From the NCBI RefSeq assembly GCF_001411555.2, contig NC_049907.1, positions 31,757,734 through 31,821,733 on the forward strand: DNA of 64,000 nt, given 5' to 3'. The notes under the pieces were generated by a model. It saw nothing but the letters and a program-made list of their open reading frames with translations. It had not been told where the DNA came from and made no database searches. The stretch is from Juglans regia. Lineage: Eukaryota; Streptophyta; Magnoliopsida; Fagales; Juglandaceae. The position numbers and the translations under genes are program-made. Below, piece by piece: positions 43,390 through 55,200 of the stretch (within the stretch, counting starts at the first letter, position 1; each line of letters opens with the position of its first letter).

Positions 43390-46272
43390 ATGGTGTATAA
43401 AAGAGCAGCGGGAAATAGAGAGGAAGACACTCATATGAAGCGAATCAACCCTCGCACTGGATTCCAAAAATCTCCCCATCGTTGCCTCCATAACTGGACC
43501 GCCACGGGTCCTAAGACTTGGTCGTACCAGGTGAGTTTCTCTGCAACGACCCATATTGAGAAGTTTATGTTGTTGCATTCTACGTCTACATTATGAAATA
43601 CTGGAATTAATTCTAGCGTATTATCATATATATACTAGCTGCTAGCTCGTAGTGGGGTATGGTCATTCCTAGTTCGGTTTTGTTTTCCGTGTAACTATTG
43701 TAAATGTGTGATTGTGATTTCTTTAGAAAGACACACTGTGAGTTAGGCATGTTATCCATTGATAACAGTACTCTGATTGGGGTTCTGGGATTGTGATGAA
43801 GTCATTGTGATCTGGGTTAAACGGGAATCTTTTGCAGTTTTGGTGAAATTTCCTCTGTCATTGTGCTTCTGCGCATGTGTTTTAAAGGAATTCATTGCAG
43901 GGGAAAAATAGGTTGGTAGTTGTAAACAAATGGAACTACAGCCCTCTGAATACATCACTGCAAAACAGAACACGTTGATGTTCTGGTTCAGTACAAAGTC
44001 TTAGGTCAAATGGTTGTGTCTTTATTTTTTTAAATTTTAATAGAGGTGCCTTTGTTCTGTGGTTAGAGGTGGAGAGCTTTGAATTTATAGGGGTCTAATT
44101 TGGTACGTTTCGGGTGAATGCATGTTATCTTTAATAGGGTTTTATTTTTCTGGATGCACGTTTGCTTAATTGATTTTGCTCAATTCTGAGAAATTGAACT
44201 TAAAACATTCATTGATCCAACACCCAACTAGAACTATCTTTCACTTGTTAGCTGCTAGGCACGAATACAATATTGTTTATGCAGTTATACTAATTTAGGT
44301 CATGCGTACTGTCCATATTGTACATATATTAGGTAAATGTTTTTGTCTAAATGTTGTGCTTAAACACCTAATCTTTTGACCATTCCCTCGCATGCAGATA
44401 TCACAAATAATATATATATGAAGTGGTTAATATCATGGCATGGATTCATAAAAATTCTGACTGAAAATCTAATTCAGCATGAACGATCTTTCATCCATGC
44501 TTTTCTTTTTCATTCTTTTATTTGTACCAAAACTGGAGTTAACAGCTGGGCAAGCAAACACATGACTCCAGTACGTAATTAAAGTAGTACTGCATGTCGT
44601 TAGTAGTCTATCCTCTGTCCAAATTGGTTTGATTTTTTTTATAACCATTTGAATAAATTAGGCACGGCCTGTAGATCTTTTGTACTTGGTTATTTAGTTC
44701 ATTGTTTGTTTAATGGCTAGTTCCCGTCTCGTTTTCTTCTTGTAGCGTTATTACTTGAGGCGTTCTACGACTTCATCCTCTCGACAGGTATTGGACCTTC
44801 TGCTTTATACACAATAACATATCTGGCCTGTATAAGCTGAGACATAGGTTGCAATGTATAAACTACATTCCTGGCGTCCTTATATATGAAATTAGTTTGA
44901 GGGATCAACTTTTGTTTAAAAATTTATGAAACTGTCAGATTTCTGTGCTCATGTTCAGTGTTTTTATATTGTTTCATGCATGGGCCATACCTTTGTTATA
45001 TTGCCATATCCACCTGCTACCCTGTTCGCTTAATCTACAGTACATTAATATACCAATAGTTCGCACAACATCTTCCCATGCATGAGTATGAAATGTTTTT
45101 ATTATTTCCATGTTAACTGAGTTTCAGGTGTTAGATCATTCTACCCTAAACTTAAAACTGTCCATAAAGGAAAACTGCCCTAAAAATGTGGTCTAAGCCA
45201 TTTCAGCGCCCCCTATTTGGTTTCAATATAAAACGCCCTCCTTTGAAAATATATTAGAAGCATATGGACAATGATACCATCGAAACCCCACATGATCGGG
45301 ATTTATGGAGTGATGGGTTTGAGGATGTCCTCGTTAACTTCTTGTACGAAGACACCCTCATGGATAGATTGAGAGGAGGGAGGATTACAACCGCTGATAA
45401 TCTGAGGCTTGCTAAACGACTGTCTGCTATTGGCCCAAAAAAATTCAATTGTGACCAAGTGAAAGGGAAAATTGGGAGGCTCAAGAGAAGACAACGCAAG
45501 TTTACTGATCTTATGAAACAAACCGGTTTGGGGTGGGACCCAGAGAGGAAGGCACTAGTTGCTAGTGAGGAACACTGGGCAAATGCTATAAGGGTACGAT
45601 CTATATTTGCTCTACTGTGTTCATTTTCCTTTTGGAATACATATTGTGATTCTAATTAATGACAATTGATTATGTTAGGTTCGTTCATCGTGGAAACATT
45701 ATAAGACCCATGGATGTCCAAAGTATGAACTGCTTTGCGCAATTTTTGGTTGTTCAGTTGCCACTGGGACAATGGGGCGAGCATCGACCGATCCTGCCCC
45801 AGATAGTGACGATGAGCGGTTGCTTGAGAAGGATATGCAAAATTCTGGGCAACCAGTGATTGATCAAGAACCCTTGCATTCACACAGACCATTCTCCGCC
45901 TCCTATGCCAGCGGGTCTTGCAGATGACAAAGGGGAGGGCTGCCATTTGAAAACGATGCCCTTCATCAGCAAATGAGCGAAACCCTTGATGAAATTAAAC
46001 GTAGTAACGAAGCGAGACGGAAGGCTGCTGAGGAGGTCATGGAGTCGAGCAGGTCAAGGAAGCGAAGTAAAGGTTTTGGCACTAGCATGGAGTCGGACAG
46101 AGCGTTTGATCTCCAGATGCATTGTATGAGGTTGTTGGAAGAAGTGCAACCTACCCTACCTCCTGATCAATTTAACAAGGCCTTTGACCGTTTATTGAGC
46201 ACTCGGGTCCAGAGATCGTTCGTTTCAATCTCGGATGAACGCAGAAGTCAGTGGGCTTGGAGTCTAATTTGA
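43390..46272 (+). pseudogene. Harbinger ORF1, Myb/SANT-like DNA-binding protein
   Basis: Partner protein of the transposase; in this superfamily it is needed for nuclear import and for binding the transposon ends. Proposed exons: 43390-43530, 44746-44787, 45258-45593, 45679-46272, all with GT/AG limits and one continuous frame of 371 codons. The core from MDNDTIETPHDRDLWSD carries a trihelix/Myb-like domain (FEDVLVNFLYEDTLMD, WSD...W pattern, KFNCDQVKGKIGRLKRRQRKF, GLGWDPERKALVA, SSWKHYKTHG). A coiled basic segment follows (SETLDEIKRSNEARRKAAEEV, SRSRKRSKG). One in-frame TGA (45925-45927, codon 256) breaks it. The two upstream exons are my inference; the last two exons are firm. Confidence 0.82.
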
Positions 46273-47663
46273 TGGTGACGCCGATTGTCATTTGCCACTC
46301 CTGATCCTACAATGGTTTTCGAGCTATTAACCATGTTGGTTTAGCAACTATCTTATTAACCCTCTTATCAATTTAATCATGCATGTCTTTGATTTATTTC
46401 AGCCTTCATTCTGACATTTCACAAACTGTTGAGGAGGTGATTTTAGGCTTTATTAACTTGTTGGATATTGTTGTAATTGTGTATGGTACGTTGAGTATAT
46501 TAATGGTTATTGTGTATGTCATTATAATGCTCAAATAGATGTGCCTACATATCATTTCAATCTCTTTGCTGGATTTAAGAAAGTTTTTGAGCAATTTTTT
46601 TTTATTTCAATGATGTTGGATGTGAGGCTTGCTGAAACTGTCTCATATTGGAATGGTTCTACGGATTCTTTTTTGTATATTTATGCATCAGTTTCAATTT
46701 ATTTGATTGTGTTAAGTACATGGACCAGATTTTGATACTTGCGTGCTACAGGCCAGTTTAGATAAGCTCTGTATATTGGTGTTTACATGGGGCATCTGTT
46801 GGTTCTACGGATTCTCTCTCTCTCTCTGGTTTTCCTTGGTTGTTGGAGGGAGGCATCTGTTGGATTGTGTTTGTGAATACAAGCTTGTGTACTACTCTTA
46901 TAATATTTTCTGTGTTGCTTAGTGAGATTTGAGAGTATTGGAAGAAAAATCTCGGATGAATATGCTAAGCTTATCAAGAGGATGAACCCTCCCAGAAATG
47001 TGGGCTGAAAGTCTTCTATATTTGTTCGTCCTTATGGTGACGGTCCTTTGGCTGTATGGGTTGCAGGATGTTTGTTTGTTTGTTTTTTTTTAAAGGGGGT
47101 TGTGGGCTGTGATTGAAGATTTTGAGTAATCTGGTTATAGGGATGGAAGAAGTCTCTTTTGCCTCTAGTTTCCAATACTCTCATAAAATTATTGTTGTGA
47201 CATAATTTTTAAGTTTTGATTTTTTGAAGTAATCTGGTATGAGTTTTTGAGTAATCTGGTATGAGTTTTTGTCCTTTTGAAGTATTGATTTTTTTTCTTG
47301 CTGCCTTAGAAAGCAGAGGAAACAAAGTTAAAGCAAATTTTTAAGACTATGGTAGAATAAAATATCCAATTGATCCTGTGTTTTACATTTCTGAGGTTGA
47401 AATGTTAAAGACTGCATGTTGATTTCATCGACATTAAACTGTTAAGAAAGTCAAGTTTGGGAAATTTATAATAGTGCCCGCCATTGTCCCACCGTGATCC
47501 AACCCTTGCAAGGTTTATGCAACTCATCTATATTTCATAATATGTTTTATGCAGTGGATGACAGCAGGTAGACGGATCGTCCATTATGGAATGCCTACAC
47601 CTTTGGATTAATTTATTCTCCAAACATAACATGTAAGAACTCTTCTTTCCATCTCAAGCGATA
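46273..47663. other. Harbinger spacer between ORF1 and transposase
   Basis: About 1.4 kb, AT-rich, no gene. It would hold the ORF1 terminator and the transposase promoter and leader; none can be pinned down. Short repeats: ATCTGGTATGAGTTTTTG occurs twice near 47230-47265, and a (TC)n run is at 46813-46828. Confidence 0.55.
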
Positions 47664-49203
47664 ATGGACCATGAAACCAGCTCTGCGGAAACCCAATTGA
47701 TTGAGACCAACAGCGAGATAGACGATACTTCGTCAAGTATCTCTCATAACAGTGAGGCGGATGAGTTTATGCGGACATATCCCTCTAGTGGAGATGAAGC
47801 GGCAATGCAGGAGGTAAACCTTATTAATGTGATGTACTCAACATCTCAGAGCTGGGGGCGTCGGGTTCCAATGCCCCACCACAATATAGGTCTACGGGGG
47901 GACCAATATATTCAAGCGGTGTTGAATGGAAACCCGGCGGGTTGCAAAGAGATGTTTCGAATGGAAGTACCTGCATTCTGGTATGTATACGACCTACTAC
48001 GGGGGTCATTAATTATGGACCCTACAGAGAGGGTCTCAGTGGAGGAATCATTAGGCATTTTTTGCCTACTCGTTGGCCATGCACAGGGCCAACGCATCGT
48101 AGGGGACCGTTTCCAACATTCTAGCGAAACTATTAACCGACACGTTGTGACGGTGATGCGCTCGCTACATGAGCTAGGCCGGACCGTGATTAGGCAGACA
48201 CACACTCATGGGGTCCATCCTTACATTGTGGGAAACCATCATAATTATCCATGGTTTGAGGTAATGAATTATTCCGCTTATTTCAATTTTTTTTTATTTG
48301 AAATGCATATTGATCTTTGATAGTGATTTAACTGAAACCAGTAATTGGTTGTGTCTTTTGATATAATTGATTGTAGAAATGTCTTGGTGCGTTGGACGGC
48401 ACAATGATATCAGCTTCTGCACCAGCTCGTAGGGCCAACGCATATAGAAATCGTTATAATCGGATTGCACAAAATGTGTTATGCTTATGTGACTTTGATA
48501 TGAAGTTCACGTATGTGTATACTGGATGGGAAGGCACAGCCCATGATGCACGAGTTTTTCTGGATGCCCTTAGTTGAGCTCGGAATGGATTCCCATGGCC
48601 AGATCCAGGTACCTTGATCTGTTACACTTGCTATTGCTCACAAGTGTAAGATATCTTTATTCAACTATACATTCCCTTGACATTTGCAAGACCGCATAGA
48701 TGTAACTCAGTATATCGACATGTGTTGCAGGATATTATTATCTTGTCGATTCCGCATTTCCTTGTATTGAGAAGTTTATGCCGCCATATCCACGAGAGAG
48801 GTATCATCGATCTGATCGTTATGGTGCCCGCCAGTTCCGGGGTTATAAAGATTATTTTAACTTTCGTCATTCCTCGCTGCGCAATGTTATTGAGCGCACA
48901 TTCGCGCTTCTGAAGAACCGGTTTCAAATATTGGAAGCGATGCCTCGATATCGCCCAAGTAGGCAAGGGATGATTGTGACCACATGTTGTACTCTGCACA
49001 ACCTGATTAAGACGGTGATGCCGAATGATGAATACATTCAGCATGCATTGGGGCTTCAGTTCAATGGAGGAAATATGCCTGAGGGAGAGGATGTGGACGA
49101 GACGGTAGAAGTGGTAGACATGTCTCATGAGTCAGCCGGAGCGATGGCTACACAGAGGGATGGGATTGGGATTCCTATGTGGGCTCACCGGAATGGGGGA
49201 TGA
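47664..49203 (+). pseudogene. Harbinger DDE transposase (HARBI1/ALP1-like)
   Basis: Catalyses cut and paste of the element. Three exons with clean GT/AG limits: 47664-48260, 48377-48608, 48731-49203, 434 codons. The N-terminal helical part has CKEMFRMEVPAFWYVYDLLR and ESLGIFCLLVGHAQGQR, and ETINRHVVTVMRSL, as in plant ALP1-like proteins. Catalytic residues: D206 in GALDGT, D256 in AHDARV, E331 in NVIERTFALLKNRF. The conserved ending TCCTLHNLI follows. An in-frame TGA at codon 266 (48575-48577, in LS-stop-ARNGFPWPDPG) disables it; otherwise the frame is complete. The tail after HNLI is acidic (GEDVDETVEVV) and ends WAHRNGG. Confidence 0.95.
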
Positions 49204-49607
49204 ATGCTTCGCATTGCTTGTAATTGTTGTTAATTGTACTGTCAATATCAATGTGGGGACCAAAATGTTGTGCATGTTGATTTCGTCTAGCGTTCTATGT
49301 ATACGATCATGGATGATCGTGATTTTGATATATATATGCACGTTTATTATCCGAATATTTTATTCCAAAAGCAAACAATGCATTTGACTATGTTATTGTC
49401 TATAATTGATTTGTACACAAATTTGGTTGTTTGCTTCGGTTATTAACCCTAATGTATAAGGGAGCACATCACAAGTTAAATATCGAGCATGTTCTTCATT
49501 AGTCCAAAACAAGTAATCCTAAAAATGGATTACAACCACTACATTCTAGAGAACAAAACAAGTAATCCTAAAAATTAATTACAATAGTCAGTGGACAAGT
49601 TTTGACG

Positions 49608-50042
49608 TTAGTGCAACATTAAACGGTCAACATTATCATTAACCTTGGAAAATTTAAAACAAACCAATAAAGCAATAAATAAAACCCAAGACCCTATCAA
49701 CGCACATTTGTACTTGGTCTTCATAGATTGGAATCTTTGATGTTCTATTCTTGCACGTTCATCTGCGATCCTTTCGTTCCTTCGTTCTGCTAACTCTAAG
49801 GTGCGCTTACAACAATCCGGTTGATTTCATGCAAGATCATGCCATTCAAAAAATCCACACTGCTTTTGAGCCTTATAATGTCGACAATTAAAAAACCTCC
49901 GACCCAAACTGTTGGGCTGGGCGGACTTCCGCAGTTTGGAGGGAATGCCACAATAACAAAGTGGTATTCCTCCCTGGCTCACTCCACCTTCTGGCCTCAT
50001 AGGGTGATTATTAGAACTGCTCACTCCACTACAACTTTCCAT
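49608..50042 (-). pseudogene. GRF zinc-finger protein with membrane segment, Harbinger gene 3
   Basis: Minus strand, 145 codons, start chosen at MESCSGVSSS (50042). An in-frame ATG at 50084 (MFLYLPF) is possible but not preceded by family-like sequence. GRF zinc finger at residues 29-69: C29-Y-C31-G, GRRFF (47-51), C53, C62, FFEWHD. Other GRF fingers bind single-stranded nucleic acid. After an in-frame TGA (codon 72, 49827-49829) the same frame continues: charged helix LELAERRNERIADERARIEH (coiled coil) and a hydrophobic stretch of about 19 residues (about 113-131, ALIGSWVLFIALLVC), a likely C-terminal membrane anchor, then TAA at 49608. It lies inside the Harbinger, opposite to the other genes. 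Small plant proteins of this layout are known; its role in a transposon is unknown to me. Confidence 0.78.
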
Positions 50043-51093
50043 ATTTCTTGCAAACAAAGTAGAAAAGGGCAGGTATAAAAACACCTCCTACGTTAAACTA
50101 CAATGTAGAGTGAATAACCATAAAAAAGACTTTATCAGTTCTCTAGCCTACACCTTTGTTACATTTTATTGTAAGAACAAGTACTTCAACTCTCAAAGCC
50201 CTATTAACTGGTTCACATTATTTCCCCCAATGTATGCGGGTACTTATAAGTAAATGCATTGACACATGAACTGGCACTAAAGTAATTCATATGTGTATGA
50301 ATAACAGGTGAGGAACATTTCAGTGCTCCCTAAATTACAACCAGGACATGGCAAACAAAATAACGGTGGTGCTACGGGCGTTGACACAGAGGAACCCTCA
50401 TGGATACGATGTTATTATGTTTACATCGACCCATCGAGCTGCTGAAATGGGGATGAAAATCCCCAGAAATTTACACCCTAAAACAGGTCCGGATTACTGC
50501 ACGTAGAGGACAGAAGTGATCAAAACATCAACAACAAAGAAGCATAGACAAATTTCGGGAAAAAATAATTGATGAACCCAGCCCATTTCTGAAGACACAG
50601 ATACGAAACCTACCCTGCACAAATCTTAAAAATCTAGGCATTTTAATCAGAGGGGCCAAACCATCAGTGCTTGAATCCATCGAAAATGAAACCCTAAACC
50701 CCACGTACGAAAATGTTGAAACCATTACCCTCGGGAAGGCCCTCGAAACTTACCGACGGTTCGACGTGTCGTGGAGCAGTGGTTCTTGAGAAACTCCTGT
50801 AGGAAATTTCGTCGCTGCGTTGTCTCAGTGCTGCAGGATTGGGGTGCTTCTGCTGAGGGAGGAAGGGCGTTCTGTCCAATCGAGTGAAAGGGCAGGGCAA
50901 CGAAGAAGAGACAATCCCGAAAACAGAGGCCTCGGGAGGATGATTCGGTGGGACCCACAATCCCAATAACAAATTCCAAAAATCTCATCTCACTTTACAT
51001 CCAAACATATCTAAATGGGACCCACTTGCATTTCTAAATCCATATCACAAAAATCCCAAAATTCTCATCTCATCTCAACATCCAAACCTGCCC
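50043..51093 (-). promoter_or_regulatory. Harbinger right end: leader of GRF gene and TIR
   Basis: GC-richer stretch 50690-50985 just inside the right terminal repeat (51082-51093), mirroring the left end. On the minus strand it could be a 5' exon of the GRF gene (possible donor CCCGAGG before GTAATGG near 50735; possible acceptor before 50045), but this is weak. Next to the terminus are repeats of TCATCTCATCTCAACATCC type. Frames there have no recognisable domain. Confidence 0.45.
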
Positions 51094-51942
51094 TAAGTAT
51101 GATCCCGATGAGTGTAGAAGACACCTAGCTCGTATGGTCATCATGGACGAGCTACATTTTCAAGTTGTTGATGGGAAAGGGTTCCAAGCGTTTGCTCGCT
51201 ACTTGGAACCAAAGTTTAATATTCATTCTCGCCACATGGTGGCAAATGATGTAAAAATACATTTTTGGTCTGAAAATGAGAAGTTGAGGGGTGAATTGGC
51301 TGGTCATTTTGTTTGCTTTATCACTGATACTTGGACATCAGTCCAAAATTTTAATTATATATCTTTAACTGTGCATTTTGTTGATTGTAATTGGACATTG
51401 TATAAGAAAATTATAAAATTTTATCAAGTCACCAATCATAAGGGTGAAACAATTGGAAAGGCCTTAGAGGTCGCAATAAAGCAGTGGGGGTTGACCCAAG
51501 TTCTTACAGTCACAATTGATAATGCCTAGTCTAATGATGTCGCAATGGGACATTTTAAGACCTATCTTAGAGAGGCAAATAAGACAATCTTGGGTGGTGA
51601 GTGTTTGCATGTGAGATGTGCGGTACATATTGTGAATCATATTGTTACTGATGGTTTGAGGGATCTTCATGACTCGATTGCTCGAGTTAGGATTGTTGTG
51701 ATATGGGTGAGATCTTATCATTCGAGGTTGGAGAAATTCAAGATTGCTTCAAGGTCTGCGGGCCTAACATCCAAGAAGGGCCTTTGTACTGATATGTCTA
51801 CACGATGGAACTCAGCATGTTGGAGGTGGCCAAAGAATATAGGCTGGCATTTGCACTATTGGGTGATGAAGACATACAATATGTTAAATATTTTGATGAT
51901 CACGGGGGATTGGGGAAACCTGTAGATGATGATTGGGAGATT
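51094..51942 (+). pseudogene. hAT transposase, central part
   Basis: Begins with the second TAA target copy and stays in frame with the BED part. It reads YDPDECRRHLARMVIMDELHFQVVDGKGFQAFARYL, then HFVCFITDTWTSVQNFNYISLTVHF (the hAT DTWTS motif with a catalytic-region Asp), VLTVTIDNA then TAG at 51527, SNDVAMGHFKTYL, HVRCAVHIVNHIV (the C/H..H helper motif) and STRWNS with a frame change near 51805, then LGDEDIQYVKYFDD. It ends at WEIVS where the copia target begins. RICESLEEPER/DAYSLEEPER-like. Confidence 0.9.
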
Positions 51943-51947
51943 GTATC
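51943..51947. other. GTATC target site, left copy (copia)
   Basis: Five bases repeated at 56799-56803 directly outside the other LTR. Confidence 0.88.
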
Positions 51948-52283
51948 CATAAGAAAAGCTTCAGAACAGAGGAGGTTGAGAATAAAGTTTTTCTCACTTG
52001 TTTTCATTCAATATACATACTGCTTATACAGCCTAATAATTACACCTGAATTCTAACGGTTGACAGTTGTATATGATAAAAACATAGGATCGTATCTTCC
52101 TCAATTTTAGGCTCCATATAAGTTGCTGTGAACTGCTGGAAATTATGTTGCTGCATTCTCGGAGGATCTCAATATCACAATTGCTTGTTGTGATCCTTTG
52201 AGACTTTCGTTGCTGTATTCATGGGTTGATCAAGTTCCTGATCTTCATCCTTGATTTCAGTAATCAGAACTTGATTCTCTACA
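51948..52283 (-). repeat. 3' LTR of copia element, 336 bp
   Basis: On the minus strand it begins TGTAGAGAATCAAG and ends ...TTTTCTTATG. It aligns throughout with 56445-56798, lacking an 18-base stretch near the middle. The outer end is CATAAG here and TATAAG in the partner, so the usual terminal CA is not preserved at this end. Confidence 0.92.
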
Positions 52284-52296
52284 CGCCCCCTCAATC
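52284..52296 (-). other. copia polypurine tract
   Basis: Minus strand GATTGAGGGGGCG directly before TGTAGAG of the 3' LTR. Confidence 0.8.
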
Positions 52297-52299
52297 TAG

Positions 52300-55200
52300 A
52301 AGGTAGCTCACGGACGTTCAGATTGATTTGAACTTGTCTAAATTTGATTGGCGGGGATGGGTTGGTAAGGGCATCAGCTAATTGATCTTTGTTGGAGATA
52401 AATTGAACTACGATTTCTTTGTTGCAGACTTGATCTCTAACAAAGTGAAAGTCTATCTCGATGTGTTTAGTTCTTGCATGGAATATAGGATTGGATGTGA
52501 GGTAGGTAGCACCAATATTATCACACCATAAAACTGGGCTATGCTTCGGTGGCAGACCAAGTTCATTTAGGATTGATTTGAACCAAGTGAGTTCCGCGGC
52601 TGCATTTGCGAGTGCTCTATACTCAACTTCCGTACTGCTTCTAGCGACTGTAGGTTGTTACTTGCAACTCCAAGAAATCAAGTTGGAATGTAAATGCAGT
52701 AAGCACCTACTGATCTACGATCATCTCTATCAGCGGCCCAGTCAGAATCGAAATATGCCTGCAGTTTGAAATCAACATTTTTGGTGATGAGCAATCCTGT
52801 AGAAACTGAGTGTTTGAGGTAGCGCAGTATACGCTTGACTGCAAGCCAATGAGTGTCCAGTGGATTGTGCATAAATTTGTTGACTTTGTGAACAACAAAC
52901 GCCAAATCTGGTCTCGTAAATGCTAGATACTACATGCTGCCAACTATACTTCTATAGAGGCTGATATCTTCAAAGGGAGTGCCATCCGTAGAAGTAAGAT
53001 GACAATTGGAGGCCATCGGACTGGTGTAGGGCTTGGCATTATCCATCTTGCTTCTCTTAAGCAAATCGACAATATATTTGTGTTGAGTCAAATAAATCCC
53101 TTCTGAGCACCTGAGTGCTTCGATGCCAAGAAAGTAACTCAGATTTCTTAAGTCTTCGACAGCAAAGGTGACTTGTTATGATTTATTGACGTTGGCGATG
53201 GCAGAAGCACTTGCACCCGTTATCAATATATCATCAACATAGATGAGAATGTATATAATAGACTTTGTTGTCTTAAGTATAAAAAGAGATGTATCAACCT
53301 TACTTTCATGAAACCTGAAAGCCTTGAGGTTTGCCGAAAGCTTTGAGAACCATGCTCTTGGAGCTTGGCTTAAGCCATAAAGAGATTTGTGTAATTTACA
53401 CACATGGTTTTGATATTGTGGATGAACATGTCCTTGTGGCTGAGTCATAAACACATTTTCTTACAAATCATCATGCAAAAAACGCATTTTGCACATCCAA
53501 TTGTTTGATAGGCCAATTATGCGAAACTACAATAGAGATTACTAACCGAATGGTTGCATGTTTGATGACCGAACTAAATGTTTCAGAAAAATCAATTCCT
53601 TCCTGTTGGTTAAATCCTTTTACGACTAATCGAGCTTTGTAACGCTCAATAGTCCCATCGGCCTTCTTTTTTATTTTGTAAATCCACCTACATCAAACAA
53701 TATTGGCCTTTGTTGGAGGTGAGACCAATGATCAAGTTCCATTGTGCAGTAAGGTGGAAAATTCTTGATTCATGGCTTCTCGCCAATGAAGAGATTTGGA
53801 TTCCTGGCTGTATGAAGTGGGTTCTACTTCTATGGGAACACTTTCGATGATTAATGCTCTCGGTAATGGATATCGAATAAAATCATCACTAGATTGGCGA
53901 GGTCGATGAATATAATTCTTTGATCTTGTGACCATCGAGTGAACATTGGTAGGGGCAAAATATGTATCAGCCTGTTGTGGTGGATTGGCAGCATCAGGAA
54001 TTGCTATAGATGGAGCTTGATCTGTTCCTGCAGAAAGAGATACAAAGGCTGCAGATTGTGTGCATTCCGAAATGTGGTCAGGCAGCAAATGGGGAGAACC
54101 TGTGGTTGGCGGGAGATTTATTTGAAGGGGAAGAGACACAGAAGTGGAAGAAGGAGGTAGATTGACCACGAGACTAGGCTCTTTGGAGTAAGGGAAGAGT
54201 TTTTCATCAAAGATAACGTGTCTAGAAATATATATTTTACCCGTAGATAGATCAAGACACTTGTACCCTTGGTGACAAAGACTATAGCCAATGAAAATGC
54301 AAGTTTTAGATCTGAAATTGAGCTTGTTGCTGTTATAAGATCTTAAATTCGGCCAGCAAGCACAACCGAACACACGCATAAAGTGATAGTCAGGAACTCT
54401 ATGATAAAGCATTTCAAAAGGTGACTTGTGTTGTAAAACAGGTGTTGGAAGCCTATTTATGACATAGGTAGCAGTTTGAAAAGCATCTTCCCAATATATC
54501 ATAGGTAAATTGGAATGAGCTAACATGCTTAAACCAACTTCGACAATGTGTCGATGTTTGCGTTCAATTGAACCATTTTGTTGATGCGTGTGTGGGCAAG
54601 CGAGGCAATGATTGATTCCATTTTGTTTGAAATATGTGTTTAGGCGTCGATACTCCCCACCCCAGTCGATTTGGATCGCTTTTATTTTCCTTTCAAAATG
54701 TTTTTCCACATACGTTTGAAAGGTGAGAAAGACTTGCTCAACATCAGATTTCAACTTAATAGGAAATAACTAGAGAAACTTTGAATAATCATCAAGAAAG
54801 CAAACGTAATATTTAGCACCAGATGTGGAGAGTATTGAAGCAGGTCCCCACACATAAGTGAAAATTAAATCCAGAGGTTTTGAAGAAACAAAAGGAGAAG
54901 ATCTAAAAGGCAAATCATGGCTTTTGGCCATTTGACACTCAGGGCACACAGTGTGCAAATTATTTCTCTTGACTGGTAATGCAATGGTGGACATGATTTT
55001 ATTGACAACTGGAGCAGAGGCGTGGCCAAGTCTACGATGCCACTCTCGGATGCGAACACTAGAAAAAGCTTGAGGGAGACTCTGTTTAATGTTGAACTGA
55101 TAGAGTCCATCATTGAGATGGCCTCAATGAAGGACCTTCCCCGAGTAATCCTTCACAAGAAAAGAATGAGAATGAAATTCAAAATAAACTTCATTGTCAA

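Larger units (their letters stand above)
42630..51093 (+). mobile_element. PIF/Harbinger transposon with three genes
   Basis: 8464 bp. The terminal inverted repeat GGGCAGGTTTGG is exact over 12 bp at both ends, followed by related GAGATGAG-rich sequence. The target duplication is TAA. Genes: Myb/SANT-like ORF1 (43390-46272, plus), DDE transposase (47664-49203, plus) and a GRF zinc-finger gene (49608-50042, minus). GC-rich non-coding regions lie inside both ends (42763-43130 and 50690-50985). Each gene has one premature TGA, so the copy is probably inactive but recently so. It sits in the hAT transposase gene. Confidence 0.95.
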
